From positions 1-50,141 of the forward strand of contig JBBRCF010000009.1 in assembly GCA_038205135.1 (NCBI GenBank): a stretch of DNA of 50,141 nucleotides, read 5' to 3'. Origin of the DNA: UBA9554 sp038205135. GTDB taxonomy: Bacteria > Pseudomonadota > Alphaproteobacteria > Rhodobacterales > Rhodobacteraceae. Shown here one piece after another: positions 17,033 to 25,248 of the stretch (its first letter is position 1; each line of letters begins with the position of its first letter). The position numbers and the translations under genes are program-made. Below the pieces are notes generated by a model. The model made no database searches, was not told the origin of the DNA, and saw only the letters and a program-made list of their open reading frames with translations.

Positions 17033-17628
17033 GACTCCAACTCTCCCCGCAGCGTCAGATAGGCCAGCAGTTCCAGCAACGGCAAACCCAGCACGGTAAA
17101 ATAATCACCTTCGATGCGAGAAAACAATCGCACGCCTTCTTCTTCCAGCTTGTAGCCACCGACGCTGTCAGCGATGCCGGGCCAGTTGCGATCCAGATAG
17201 CCAGTCAGATAGGCGTCCGAAAACGCACGCATGGTCAAACGCACAACACCCACATGCCGCCAGACCGGACGACCGTCTTCACAGATGACCGCGGCAGACA
17301 ACAATTGATGGCGCTGCCCGCGCAGGCGATCCAGCTGGCCCGCCGCGTCATCGCGGGATGTCGGTTTTGACAGCAGCGTCCCGGCATGGTCCAGCACCTG
17401 GTCGCAACCCAGAACCAAGGCCCCCGGGTGTTTATCGCTGATCTTGCGCGCCTTCAGTTCGGCCAGCGTATCGGCGATGTCGCGCGGCGAGGCCTGTTCG
17501 GCCAGCAGGGCGGATTTTACCGAATCTTCATCGATGCGCGGTGATACTGTATGGCAGGAAACCGCCGCGTTGCGCAGCAGCGCGGCCCGGATCACGGATC
17601 CGGACGCCAGGATCAGTGGTTTTTTCAT
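17029..17628 (-). CDS. maf: Maf family nucleotide pyrophosphatase
   Basis: A 199-residue Maf protein, beginning MKKPLILASGSVIRAALLRN with the family S-x-x-R signature near residues 11-14. VLGCDQVLDHAG holds the metal-binding acidic residues, and GYKLEEEGVRLFSRIEGDYF closes the active site. Family members hydrolyse non-canonical or modified nucleoside triphosphates to monophosphates; some also affect septum formation. The ATG at 17628 is used because the upstream in-frame codons lack a ribosome site. It is the first gene of maf-aroE-coaE-dnaQ, directly beside the putative origin. Confidence 0.93.
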   Translation of the reverse strand: MKKPLILASGSVIRAALLRNAAVSCHTVSPRIDEDSVKSALLAEQASPRDIADTLAELKARKISDKHPGALVLGCDQVLDHAGTLLSKPTSRDDAAGQLDRLRGQRHQLLSAAVICEDGRPVWRHVGVVRLTMRAFSDAYLTGYLDRNWPGIADSVGGYKLEEEGVRLFSRIEGDYFTVLGLPLLELLAYLTLRGELES

Positions 17629-17666
17629 GTGTGTAACTCGCGGATAAGCGCAGGTATTTCCCGCGG

Positions 17667-17694
17667 GACATATTTGCGGAAAACACGGCCTCAA
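17667..17694 (-). promoter_or_regulatory. Possible promoter of the maf-aroE-coaE-dnaQ operon
   Basis: Read on the minus strand, TTGAGG (17694-17689), 16 nt, then TATGTC (17672-17667) approximates a sigma-70 promoter about 38 nt upstream of the maf start. The match is moderate. Confidence 0.35.
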
Positions 17695-17798
17695 GGCAAG
17701 ACGGGGGATAACCCGCCGGCCCCAGACCGCCCCGGACCACTTGCGCGCCTGTGCGCCGGGATAACGTCCGCCTGTGGGATGAATATGTTATCACTGAT

Positions 17799-17807
17799 TT
17801 ATCCACA
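17799..17807 (+). promoter_or_regulatory. Perfect DnaA box TTATCCACA
   Basis: An exact match to the consensus high-affinity DnaA binding site, 24 bp before the AT-rich block of the putative origin. Confidence 0.8.
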
Positions 17808-17830
17808 TGGTCATCGACTGTCTGCCTGAC

Positions 17831-17862
17831 ATTAAACTATTGAAAATATTATATTTTTATAT
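17831..17862. other. AT-rich block, candidate DNA unwinding element
   Basis: Thirty of 32 bases are A or T, in sharp contrast to the GC-rich surroundings. It lies between the perfect DnaA box and a second near-consensus box. Confidence 0.6.
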
Positions 17863-17906
17863 CGTTCTGACATAATTGCAGTGCTCTGCACCCAAGGTTG
17901 TCCCGG

Positions 17907-17915
17907 TGAGGATAA
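17907..17915 (-). promoter_or_regulatory. Near-consensus DnaA box (one mismatch)
   Basis: The minus strand reads TTATCCTCA, one base away from TTATCCACA. It sits on the far side of the AT-rich block and in the opposite orientation to the perfect box. Confidence 0.55.
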
Positions 17916-18022
17916 ATGACCGCGAAACGAATGATCCCCAGGGCAGGCCGGCCCATAATTCATCATCAACCTATCTTTATCTTATTCTTATAAGAGGGCT
18001 GACCGAACGCGTCGGCCTATGA

Positions 18023-18051
18023 TTGACAGGGGCGGCTTCTGCGCCTATCGC
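18023..18051 (+). promoter_or_regulatory. Candidate rho promoter
   Basis: A perfect -35 TTGACA (18023-18028), 17-nt spacer and a weak -10 TATCGC (18046-18051). Transcription would start near 18058 and leave a leader of about 70 nt before rho, long enough for the autogenous attenuation known for rho in other bacteria. Confidence 0.5.
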
Positions 18052-18131
18052 ATTTTCAGGACCCCGTCCGGGGACACCGCCCAGCAACATGATGGATCGA
18101 TGGCCAAAGCACGGCCATACGAGGTATTGGC

Positions 18132-19439
18132 ATGAACGACGAACAGCCGCTTGACGACCGTGGTTTTGAAATCCCTGACCGGGTGAACCTGGCAGAGCTG
18201 AAGGCGAAGAGCCCCAAAGACCTGCTGTCGATGGCGGAAGAGCTGGAGATCGAAAACGCCTCGACCATGCGCAAGGGCGAGATGATGTTTCAGATCCTGC
18301 GCGAAATGGCCGCCGAAGAATGCGTGATTGGCGGCGATGGCGTGCTGGAAGTGTTGCAGGACGGTTTCGGATTCCTCCGGTCGCCCGAGGCGAACTATCT
18401 GCCAGGCCCGGATGATATTTACGTGTCGCCAGAAATGATCAGGCTTTTTGCCCTGCGCACCGGTGACACCATCGAGGGCGTCATGAAGGCACCGGATGGC
18501 GAAGAACGCTATTTCGCGCTGACCGGCGTGGAGCGGATCAATTTCGAAGATCCGGAAAAAGCGCGGCACAAGATCGCCTTTGACAACCTGACGCCGCTGT
18601 ATCCTGATCAGCGCCTGAAGATGGAGATCGAGGATCCGACGATCAAGGATCGGTCGGCCCGGATCATCGATCTGGTCTCGCCGATCGGCAAAGGCCAGCG
18701 CGCGCTGATTGTGGCGCCGCCGCGTACCGGCAAGACCGTGTTGCTGCAGAACATCGCCCGGTCGATCGAGGTGAACCACCCGGAGTGCTATCTGATCGTG
18801 CTACTGATCGATGAACGCCCCGAAGAAGTCACCGACATGCAGCGGTCCGTCAAAGGTGAGGTGGTCAGTTCCACCTTTGACGAGCCCGCAACACGCCACG
18901 TGGCGGTGTCGGAAATGGTGATCGAAAAGGCCAAGCGGCTGGTGGAACACAAGCGCGACGTGGTGATCTTGCTGGACAGCATCACCCGTCTTGGCCGCGC
19001 CTTCAACACCGTGGTGCCGTCGTCCGGCAAGGTGTTGACCGGCGGTGTGGATGCCAACGCCTTGCAGCGCCCGAAACGGTTCTTTGGTGCTGCGCGCAAC
19101 ATCGAGGAAGGCGGGTCTCTGACCATCATCGCCACCGCGCTGATCGACACCGGGTCGCGCATGGACGAAGTGATCTTTGAAGAATTCAAGGGCACCGGCA
19201 ATTCGGAAATCGTGCTGGACCGTAAAGTGTCCGACAAGCGGGTGTTCCCGGCGATGGACATCCTGAAATCCGGCACCCGGAAAGAAGAATTGCTGGTCAG
19301 CCAGAAGGATCTGCAAAAGACTTATCTGTTGCGCCGCATCCTGAACCCGATGGGCACCACCGACGCCATTGAATTCCTGATTTCCAAGTTGAAACAGACC
19401 AAGTCAAACAGCGACTTCTTCGAGTCGATGAATAGCTGA
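18132..19439 (+). CDS. rho: Transcription termination factor Rho
   Basis: A 435-residue hexameric RNA-dependent helicase. The N-terminal helix bundle (LAELKAKSPKDLLSMAEELE) precedes the cold-shock-like primary RNA-binding domain with GFGFLRSPEANYLPGPDDIY (residues 78-97). Walker A APPRTGKT is at 195-202, Walker B is VVILLDSITRLGRAFN, and the Q- and R-loop region includes FFGAARNIEEGGSLTI. GAGGT at 18121-18125 precedes the ATG by 6 nt. mnmE starts only 7 nt downstream, so rho leads a long operon into the tRNA-modification and partition genes. Confidence 0.99.
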   Translation: MNDEQPLDDRGFEIPDRVNLAELKAKSPKDLLSMAEELEIENASTMRKGEMMFQILREMAAEECVIGGDGVLEVLQDGFGFLRSPEANYLPGPDDIYVSPEMIRLFALRTGDTIEGVMKAPDGEERYFALTGVERINFEDPEKARHKIAFDNLTPLYPDQRLKMEIEDPTIKDRSARIIDLVSPIGKGQRALIVAPPRTGKTVLLQNIARSIEVNHPECYLIVLLIDERPEEVTDMQRSVKGEVVSSTFDEPATRHVAVSEMVIEKAKRLVEHKRDVVILLDSITRLGRAFNTVVPSSGKVLTGGVDANALQRPKRFFGAARNIEEGGSLTIIATALIDTGSRMDEVIFEEFKGTGNSEIVLDRKVSDKRVFPAMDILKSGTRKEELLVSQKDLQKTYLLRRILNPMGTTDAIEFLISKLKQTKSNSDFFESMNS

Positions 19440-19446
19440 GGCCGGG

Positions 19447-20721
19447 ATGGACACGATCTTTGCCCCGGCCAGCGCCCCGGGCAAGGCGGGGGTCGCTGTC
19501 ATCCGCATCTCTGGCCCGCAGGCCGCGGATGCGGGATTGCGGCTGGCGGGGTCCCTGCCCCCACCGCGCGGATCGGCCCTGCGGCTTCTGCGCGATAGCG
19601 GCGCGGTGTTGGATCAGGCGTTGGTGCTGCATTTTGCCAAGAACGCCAGTTTTACTGGTGAGACCGTTGTGGAACTGCATCTGCATGGGTCCATCGCGGT
19701 CATCCGCGCGGTGCTGCGCGCGTTGGCGGCGGTTCCCGGCCTGCGCATGGCTGAACCCGGTGAATTTACCCGGCGGGCTCTGGAAAACGGCCGCCTCGAT
19801 CTGGCACAGGTCGAAGGGCTTGCCGATTTGATTGACGCCGAAACCGAATCGCAGCGAAAACAGGCGCTGCGCGTCTTGTCGGGCGAAATCGGTGCGCTTG
19901 CAGATGGCTGGCGCGGCGACCTTATCCGGGCGGCGGCGCTGATCGAGGCGACGATCGACTTTGCCGATGAAGACGTGCCGGTGGATGTGACACCCGAGGT
20001 GACCGGACTATTAACCGGTGTGTTGACCGACCTGCGACGTCAGATCGCCGGAGCCAGTGCCGCTGAACGGGTGCGCAGCGGGTTCGAAGTTGCGATCGTT
20101 GGGGCGCCGAATGTTGGAAAGTCCACCCTTCTCAATGCCTTGGCGGGACGAGAGGCCGCGATCACATCGGAAATCGCCGGCACGACCCGGGATGTGATCG
20201 AGGTGAGGATGGAGATCGGCGGCCTTGCCGTGACGCTTCTGGATACGGCCGGTCTGCGCGACACCGCAGATCCGGTTGAACGCATCGGTGTCGCCCGCGC
20301 GCGTGAACGGGCCGCGATGGCCGATTTGCGGGTGTTTCTGGTGGATGATGACGCGATGCCCGATATGGCTGCGCGGCCGGGGGATATCGTGCTGCGTGCC
20401 AAGGCCGATCTGCTCGCGGACAAAGGCGGCGCCATATCGGGCCGTAGTGGCGAAGGCGTCGATGAACTGTTACAGTCGCTTGGGATGGTTCTGACAGAAC
20501 GTGCTGCCGGCGCTGGCGTGGCAACGCGGGAACGCCATTTGACTGCGCTTTGTCGTGCGGCAACGGGCCTGGATGGGGCGCTGATACAGATTAGGCGCAA
20601 CGCTGATTTGGCCGCCGAGGATATTCGCAGCGCTACCCGCGCGCTGGACCATCTTGTCGGGCGGGTGGATGTCGAGGACCTGCTGGATCACATCTTTGCC
20701 AGCTTTTGCATCGGAAAGTAG
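19447..20721 (+). CDS. mnmE: MnmE, tRNA U34 modification GTPase
   Basis: A 424-residue GTPase that, with MnmG, installs the cmnm5 group on wobble uridine 34 of several tRNAs using a tetrahydrofolate one-carbon unit. The N-terminal folate-binding domain begins MDTIFAPASAPGKAGVAVIR. The inserted G domain shows G1 GAPNVGKST, G2 in IAGTTRDV and G3 DTAGLRD. The C-terminal CIGK includes the essential cysteine. The G4 position reads RAKADLL rather than NKxD, a small oddity. The length is slightly short but normal for alphaproteobacteria. It is followed after 11 nt by mnmG. Confidence 0.97.
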   Translation: MDTIFAPASAPGKAGVAVIRISGPQAADAGLRLAGSLPPPRGSALRLLRDSGAVLDQALVLHFAKNASFTGETVVELHLHGSIAVIRAVLRALAAVPGLRMAEPGEFTRRALENGRLDLAQVEGLADLIDAETESQRKQALRVLSGEIGALADGWRGDLIRAAALIEATIDFADEDVPVDVTPEVTGLLTGVLTDLRRQIAGASAAERVRSGFEVAIVGAPNVGKSTLLNALAGREAAITSEIAGTTRDVIEVRMEIGGLAVTLLDTAGLRDTADPVERIGVARARERAAMADLRVFLVDDDAMPDMAARPGDIVLRAKADLLADKGGAISGRSGEGVDELLQSLGMVLTERAAGAGVATRERHLTALCRAATGLDGALIQIRRNADLAAEDIRSATRALDHLVGRVDVEDLLDHIFASFCIGK

Positions 20722-20724
20722 GAG

Positions 20725-20740
20725 TGTTTCACATGAAACA
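20725..20740. promoter_or_regulatory. parS: parS-like site overlapping the mnmG start
   Basis: TGTTTCACATGAAACA differs from the perfect parS palindrome at one central base (G to A at position 9). It overlaps the mnmG initiation codon at 20733 and lies 3' of its AGGAG ribosome site (20720-20724), so ParB binding here could also touch mnmG expression. Confidence 0.65.
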
Positions 20741-22598
20741 TGATTTTGATGTTGTTGTCATCGGTGGTGGCCATGCCGGTACCGAAGCGGCGCATGCCGC
20801 CGCCCGTCTGGGCGCAAAGGTTGCACTGGTCACGCTGCGCCGTGATGGCATCGGTGTGATGTCCTGCAATCCCGCGATAGGCGGATTGGGTAAAGGTCAT
20901 CTGGTGCGCGAAGTGGATGCGATGGACGGAGTCATGGGCCGTGTCGCGGATTATTCCGGCATCCAGTTTCGTTTGCTGAACCGTCGCAAAGGTCCTGCGG
21001 TGCAGGGTCCGCGCACGCAATCCGACCGCCGCCTGTACCGCGAGGCCATGTTGCGCGAAATCGAAGCGCAGCCCGGCGTGCAGATTGTCGAGGGCGAGGT
21101 TGTCGATATCCTGATGCAAGGCCATCGCGCTGCCGGGGTCGAGCTGGTGGACGGCGCGACGATCAGGGCACAGGCCGTCGTCCTGACCTCTGGCACCTTT
21201 CTGCGTGGCGTGATCCACATTGGCGACCAGAAACGCCCGGGCGGACGCATGGGTGACAAGCCATCGGTGAAACTTGCCGAACGCATGGATGAGTTCGGCC
21301 TGCCATTGGGACGGTTGAAAACCGGTACACCGCCGCGTCTAGACGGCCGCACTATCGCTTGGGACCGGCTTGAAAGTCAGCCCGCCGACGACGAACCGAC
21401 GCTGTTTTCATTCATGCACAAGCGGGCATTTGTTCGTCAGGTTGCCTGCGGCATCACCCACACCAACGCCAGAACCCATGATATCATCCGCGCCAATCTG
21501 AGCCGGTCAGCCATGTATGGCGGCCATATCGAAGGCATCGGACCGCGTTATTGCCCCTCGATCGAGGACAAAGTCGTGCGTTTTTCCGACAAGGACAGCC
21601 ATCAGATTTTTCTGGAACCCGAAGGGCTTGATGATCACACGGTCTATCCGAACGGGATTTCTACCTCGTTGCCCGAGGATGTCCAGCATGAGTATGTCCA
21701 TTCCATGCAGGGGCTGGAGAATGCCGTTATTCTGCAACCCGGCTATGCGATCGAATACGATTACGTCGATCCCCGCGCGCTGGACTTGCAGCTGGCCGTT
21801 AAATCCGTACCTGGACTGTTTCTGGCGGGGCAGATCAATGGCACCACGGGGTATGAAGAGGCGGCCGCGCAGGGTCTGGTGGCCGGGTTAAACGCGGCGC
21901 TTGCGGTCCTTGGCCGTGATCCGGTGCATTTCTCGCGCACTGACAGCTATATCGGCGTGATGATTGACGACCTTACGTCGCGCGGCGTGACCGAACCCTA
22001 TCGCATGTTCACGTCGCGGGCGGAATTCCGTTTATCGCTTCGCGCGGATAATGCAGATCAGCGGTTGACGCCGCTGGCAATCAAACTCGGGTGCGTCGGC
22101 GCCACGCGTCGTGCCGCCTTTGAGGCGAAGACAGGGCGTCTGGTATCTGGTCGCGCGCGCCTTAATGAGGGCGATTACACGCCGCGCGAGGTGATCGCCG
22201 CCGGGATCGAGGTTAATGCCGATGGTCCGCGTCGCACTGGATTTCAGCTGTTGGCCTTGACCGACCTAGGCTTTGATCATCTGCTGACGCTTGATCCGAC
22301 GCTGGCTGATATCGACCCTGACACACGGGAACAGCTGGCGCGTGATGCGCTGTACGCTAATTACATCGATCGTCAGAAACGCGACGTCGATGTGCTGAAG
22401 CGGGATGAGCTGCAGGAAATTCCCGGCGATTTTACCTATTCCGGCATCGAAGGGCTTTCGAACGAATTAAAGCTGAAGCTCGGTCAGGCGCGGCCCGGCA
22501 ACCTTGCGCAGGCGGCAAAGCTTGATGGCATGACGCCCGCCGCGCTGACGCTTTTGCTGGCAAAGCTGCGACAGGCAAAACGGGAGCGTCGCGCGTGA
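20733..22598 (+). CDS. mnmG: MnmG (GidA), FAD-dependent tRNA U34 modification enzyme
   Basis: A 621-residue flavoprotein partner of MnmE. The start MKHDFDVVVIGGGHAGTEAA contains the FAD-binding GGGHAG. The family-specific GGLGKGHLVREVDAMDG, the cysteine-bearing VMSCNPAIGG, GTFLRGVIHIGDQKRPGGR and the C-terminal helical domain with YSGIEGLSNELKLKL are intact. The ATG at 20733 has AGGAG 8 nt upstream; reading from further upstream would run into the end of mnmE. The last bases overlap the GTG of rsmG as GTGA. Confidence 0.98.
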   Translation: MKHDFDVVVIGGGHAGTEAAHAAARLGAKVALVTLRRDGIGVMSCNPAIGGLGKGHLVREVDAMDGVMGRVADYSGIQFRLLNRRKGPAVQGPRTQSDRRLYREAMLREIEAQPGVQIVEGEVVDILMQGHRAAGVELVDGATIRAQAVVLTSGTFLRGVIHIGDQKRPGGRMGDKPSVKLAERMDEFGLPLGRLKTGTPPRLDGRTIAWDRLESQPADDEPTLFSFMHKRAFVRQVACGITHTNARTHDIIRANLSRSAMYGGHIEGIGPRYCPSIEDKVVRFSDKDSHQIFLEPEGLDDHTVYPNGISTSLPEDVQHEYVHSMQGLENAVILQPGYAIEYDYVDPRALDLQLAVKSVPGLFLAGQINGTTGYEEAAAQGLVAGLNAALAVLGRDPVHFSRTDSYIGVMIDDLTSRGVTEPYRMFTSRAEFRLSLRADNADQRLTPLAIKLGCVGATRRAAFEAKTGRLVSGRARLNEGDYTPREVIAAGIEVNADGPRRTGFQLLALTDLGFDHLLTLDPTLADIDPDTREQLARDALYANYIDRQKRDVDVLKRDELQEIPGDFTYSGIEGLSNELKLKLGQARPGNLAQAAKLDGMTPAALTLLLAKLRQAKRERRA

Positions 22599-23191
22599 AC
22601 GATGTTTCACGTGAAACAGCCGAGCGGCTGACGTCATATGCTTTGCGTCTGCGTGAGTGGAATTCGCGCATCAACCTCGTATCGAGAACCTCGCTGGAGG
22701 AATTGGAAGCTCGGCACTTTGCCGACTCGCTACAACTTTTTGCTTTGGCGCCACATCCGGTAACGCATTGGGTCGATCTAGGCTCTGGTGGCGGCTTCCC
22801 TGGCCTGGTCATTGCCATTCGCGCGATGGAGTGCGGCAGCCCGGCGCGCGTGACGTTAATCGAAAGCGACCAACGCAAGGCCGCCTTTCTGCGCACTGTC
22901 ATCCGGGAAACGGGCGCTCCGGCGGTCGTTCTGTGCAACCGGATAGAATCGGCCTCGCCGCAGCAGGCCGACGTCGTGTCAGCGCGCGCATTGTCGGACC
23001 TGACCGGCCTGTTGGGCTATGCCGAGCGCCATCTTGCCGACGGCGGAACTTGCCTGTTTTCCAAGGGCGCGACCTGGCAAAATGAGCTGGGCACGGCTGC
23101 GGCGCAGTGGCAATTTGACCTCCAGACCGCTAAGAGCCTGACTGATCCTGATGCCGTTATCCTCCAGATCAAGGGAATCGCCCGTGTCTGA
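22595..23191 (+). CDS. rsmG: RsmG (GidB), 16S rRNA G527 N7-methyltransferase
   Basis: A 198-residue class I methyltransferase that methylates N7 of G527 in 16S rRNA; loss gives low-level streptomycin resistance in other bacteria. The S-adenosylmethionine loop is WVDLGSGGGFPGLV near residues 59-72, with VTLIESDQRKAAFLR following. The start is GTG, overlapping the mnmG stop (GTGA, 22595-22598). The first codons, encoding NDVSRET, are constrained because they also carry a perfect parS site. It overlaps parA by 8 nt. Confidence 0.96.
   Translation: MNDVSRETAERLTSYALRLREWNSRINLVSRTSLEELEARHFADSLQLFALAPHPVTHWVDLGSGGGFPGLVIAIRAMECGSPARVTLIESDQRKAAFLRTVIRETGAPAVVLCNRIESASPQQADVVSARALSDLTGLLGYAERHLADGGTCLFSKGATWQNELGTAAAQWQFDLQTAKSLTDPDAVILQIKGIARV
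22603..22618. promoter_or_regulatory. parS: Perfect parS centromere site
   Basis: TGTTTCACGTGAAACA is an exact 16-bp palindrome identical to the widely conserved ParB binding site. It lies inside the 5' end of rsmG, just upstream of parAB and about 4.8 kb from the putative origin. ParB nucleates here and spreads as a CTP-dependent clamp. Confidence 0.95.
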
Positions 23192-24011
23192 CCCCACCCG
23201 CACGAGCTTGCCGCGCATCATTGCCGTCGCCAACCAGAAAGGGGGCGTCGGCAAGACAACGACAGCGATCAATCTGGGTGCGGCCTTGGCCGCCCATGGC
23301 ATGCGCGTGCTAATCGTCGATCTGGATCCCCAAGGCAACGCCTCTACCGGATTGGGGGTCGAGCCGAATGACCGCGAATTCACGTCCTATGAATTACTGC
23401 TGGAGGGGATCGCGTTGCATCAGGCGATCCAAAGCACCAAGGTCGAAGGGTTGTGTATCATCCCCGCGACCGTGGACCTGTCATCGGCGGACATGGAGCT
23501 GGTGGCCAACGAAAAGCGCAGTTTTTTGCTGCATGATGCGTTGCGTCAGCATGCGATGGACGAATTCGCCTTTGACTTTGTGCTGATCGACTGTCCGCCA
23601 TCGTTGAATTTGCTGACCGTCAACGCGATGGTAGCGGCGCATGCGGTGCTGGTGCCGCTGCAATCGGAATTCTTTGCACTGGAGGGGTTGAGCCAACTGT
23701 TGCAGACGATTCGCGAGGTGCGGCAGACCGCAAACCCGAAGCTGCGGATCGAGGGTGTTGTGCTGACCATGTATGATGCGCGCAATAATCTGTCGCAGCA
23801 GGTCGAAGCCGACGCCCGCGAGAACCTGGGTGATGTGGTGTTCAAGACCGTGATACCGCGCAATGTCCGGGTGTCAGAGGCGCCATCCTACGCCATGCCG
23901 GTGTTGGAGTACGATCCGCAATCCAAAGGCTCGCTCGCCTATCTCGCGCTTGCGAAAGAGGTTTTGCGTCGATATCCCGAATTGACCTTTACAGTCGGAG
24001 GTGTGTCATGA
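23184..24011 (+). CDS. parA: ParA, chromosome-partition ATPase
   Basis: A 275-residue Walker-type partition ATPase. The deviant Walker A KGGVGKT is at residues 19-25 (IIAVANQKGGVGKTTTAINL), followed by LIVDLDPQGNASTGLG (Walker A') and FVLIDCPPSLNLLTVNAM (Walker B). The short N-terminus without a helix-turn-helix is that of chromosomal ParA. It forms ATP-dependent dimers on nucleoid DNA and moves ParB-parS complexes. The GTG at 23184 overlaps the rsmG stop and has AAGGGAA at 23171-23177. It overlaps parB by 4 nt (24008-24011). Confidence 0.97.
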   Translation: MSDPTRTSLPRIIAVANQKGGVGKTTTAINLGAALAAHGMRVLIVDLDPQGNASTGLGVEPNDREFTSYELLLEGIALHQAIQSTKVEGLCIIPATVDLSSADMELVANEKRSFLLHDALRQHAMDEFAFDFVLIDCPPSLNLLTVNAMVAAHAVLVPLQSEFFALEGLSQLLQTIREVRQTANPKLRIEGVVLTMYDARNNLSQQVEADARENLGDVVFKTVIPRNVRVSEAPSYAMPVLEYDPQSKGSLAYLALAKEVLRRYPELTFTVGGVS

Positions 24012-24904
24012 CCGATAAATCCATCAAGCGCGGGCTGGGCCGGGGCTTGTCGGCCCTGATGGCGGACGTGAATGTGGCGCAGCAGGACGCGGCGCCGCGC
24101 CGGGCGGATTTGTCTGTGGCGCTGGACAGGGTGTTTGCCAATCCAGACCAGCCGCGCCGCAGCTTTGATCCGGCCGCGCTCGAGGATCTGGCCAGATCCA
24201 TTCGTGAAAAAGGCGTGATTCAACCGCTGATCGTGCGACCCAGACCCGGACATGACGGAGAATACCAGATTGTCGCGGGTGAACGGCGTTGGCGGGCCGC
24301 CCAGATGGCGCAGTTGCACGACTTGCCGGTGCTGGTGCGGGATCTGGATGATACCGAAGTGCTGGAACTGGCCATTATCGAGAATATTCAGCGCGCAGAT
24401 CTGAACCCGATCGAAGAAGCAGCGGGTTTTCGGCAGTTGATGGATCGGTTCGGGCATACCCAGGAAAAGCTGGCCGAGGCGTTGGGAAAAAGCCGTAGCC
24501 ACATCGCCAATCTGTTGCGGCTGCTGACCTTGCCGGAAGAGGTTATCGGGTATGTCCGGGATGGCCGGCTGTCGGCCGGGCACGCGCGGACTTTGGTCAC
24601 CTCCGACGATGCGGTCAGTGTGGCGCGGCGGATCATCAAGGATGGCCTGTCGGTGCGCGCTGCCGAAAAGCTGGCGAAAAAACCCGCGCCGCCGCTGGTT
24701 GCGGGCGATCCGCCGCCTCGGCCGCGCAAGATGGTCGAAAAAGATGCGGACACCCGCGCGCTTGAACAGGATCTGTCAGCCTGTCTGAGCATGGCGGTGG
24801 ACATTGCGCATGATGCCAATATGGAATCCGGATATATAAGCATCCGGTACGCAACGTTAGACGAGCTGGACGAGCTGTGCCGGATGTTGACCGTCAGGCG
24901 CTAG
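24008..24904 (+). CDS. parB: ParB, CTP-dependent centromere-binding protein
   Basis: A 298-residue ParB. The basic N-terminus RGLGRGLSALMAD is the ParA-stimulating region. The CTPase segments are IREKGVIQPLIVRP, GERRWRAAQMAQL and ENIQRADLNPIEEA. The helix-turn-helix is in HTQEKLAEALGKSRSHIANL, and the C-terminal dimerisation segment ends ELCRMLTVRR. It binds the parS sites in this window and loads the segregation machinery near the origin. The gene ends 11 nt inside the convergent ybaN gene. Confidence 0.98.
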   Translation: MTDKSIKRGLGRGLSALMADVNVAQQDAAPRRADLSVALDRVFANPDQPRRSFDPAALEDLARSIREKGVIQPLIVRPRPGHDGEYQIVAGERRWRAAQMAQLHDLPVLVRDLDDTEVLELAIIENIQRADLNPIEEAAGFRQLMDRFGHTQEKLAEALGKSRSHIANLLRLLTLPEEVIGYVRDGRLSAGHARTLVTSDDAVSVARRIIKDGLSVRAAEKLAKKPAPPLVAGDPPPRPRKMVEKDADTRALEQDLSACLSMAVDIAHDANMESGYISIRYATLDELDELCRMLTVRR

Positions 24905-25247
24905 GCCGCGACCAGATGAAAATCATGACCAAACCAAGGATTGTGGCCTGAATAGCCAGAATCAGCGGCCCTAGCCCCAGCAGGACCGACAGCCCGAACA
25001 CCGCCAGTATCGACAGGGTTGCCAGGCGTTTGCCGCGTAAACCGATCGCACCGCGGTCCTGCCATGCGACAATCGGCGGGCCGAAAGTGCGGTGGGTCAG
25101 CAACCAGTCATGCAGCGTTTCCGATGATCTGGCAAAACAGAACGCCGCCAGCAATAGAAATGGCACGGTCGGCACCAAAGGTAAGAACACGCCGACAAAG
25201 GCGAGGCCCATGCTGATCAACCCTGCGGCGGCCCAAAGTATGCGCAT
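24894..25247 (-). CDS. YbaN family (DUF454) small membrane protein
   Basis: A 117-residue inner-membrane protein starting MRILWAAAGLISMGLAFVGV. The family core FLPLVPTVPFLLLAAFCFAR and LLTHRTFGPPIVAWQDRGAI is clear, with two or three hydrophobic spans and a final span near the C-terminus. DUF454 proteins have no established function. The ATG at 25247 lies 1 nt beyond the hemW stop and uses GGAAGGG inside the last hemW codons, which supports this start. Its 3' end overlaps the convergent parB by 11 nt. Confidence 0.88.
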   Translation of the reverse strand: MRILWAAAGLISMGLAFVGVFLPLVPTVPFLLLAAFCFARSSETLHDWLLTHRTFGPPIVAWQDRGAIGLRGKRLATLSILAVFGLSVLLGLGPLILAIQATILGLVMIFIWSRPSA

Positions 25248-25248
25248 T

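Larger units (their letters stand above)
17629..18131. other. oriC: Putative chromosomal replication origin (oriC), gene-free interval
   Basis: The only gene-free stretch over 300 bp. It holds five TTATCC hexamers within about 275 bp: plus strand at 17799-17804; minus strand at 17642-17647, 17706-17711, 17759-17764 and 17910-17915. One extends to a perfect DnaA box and another to a one-mismatch box. Between these two lies a block at 17831-17862 in which 30 of 32 bases are A or T, a plausible unwinding element. A second AT-rich stretch covers 17954-17994. Flanking operons diverge (maf-dnaQ left, rho-parB right), and parAB with parS lie to the right, the usual alphaproteobacterial origin setting. 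No coding frame or RNA gene is seen. Origin function is inferred. Confidence 0.75.

Noticed and set aside
17831..17846. Possible CtrA site (TTAA-N7-TTAA) in the origin region
   Set aside because: Only the first TTAA is right; the second half reads AAAA. I also saw no GANTC (CcrM) site in the interval.
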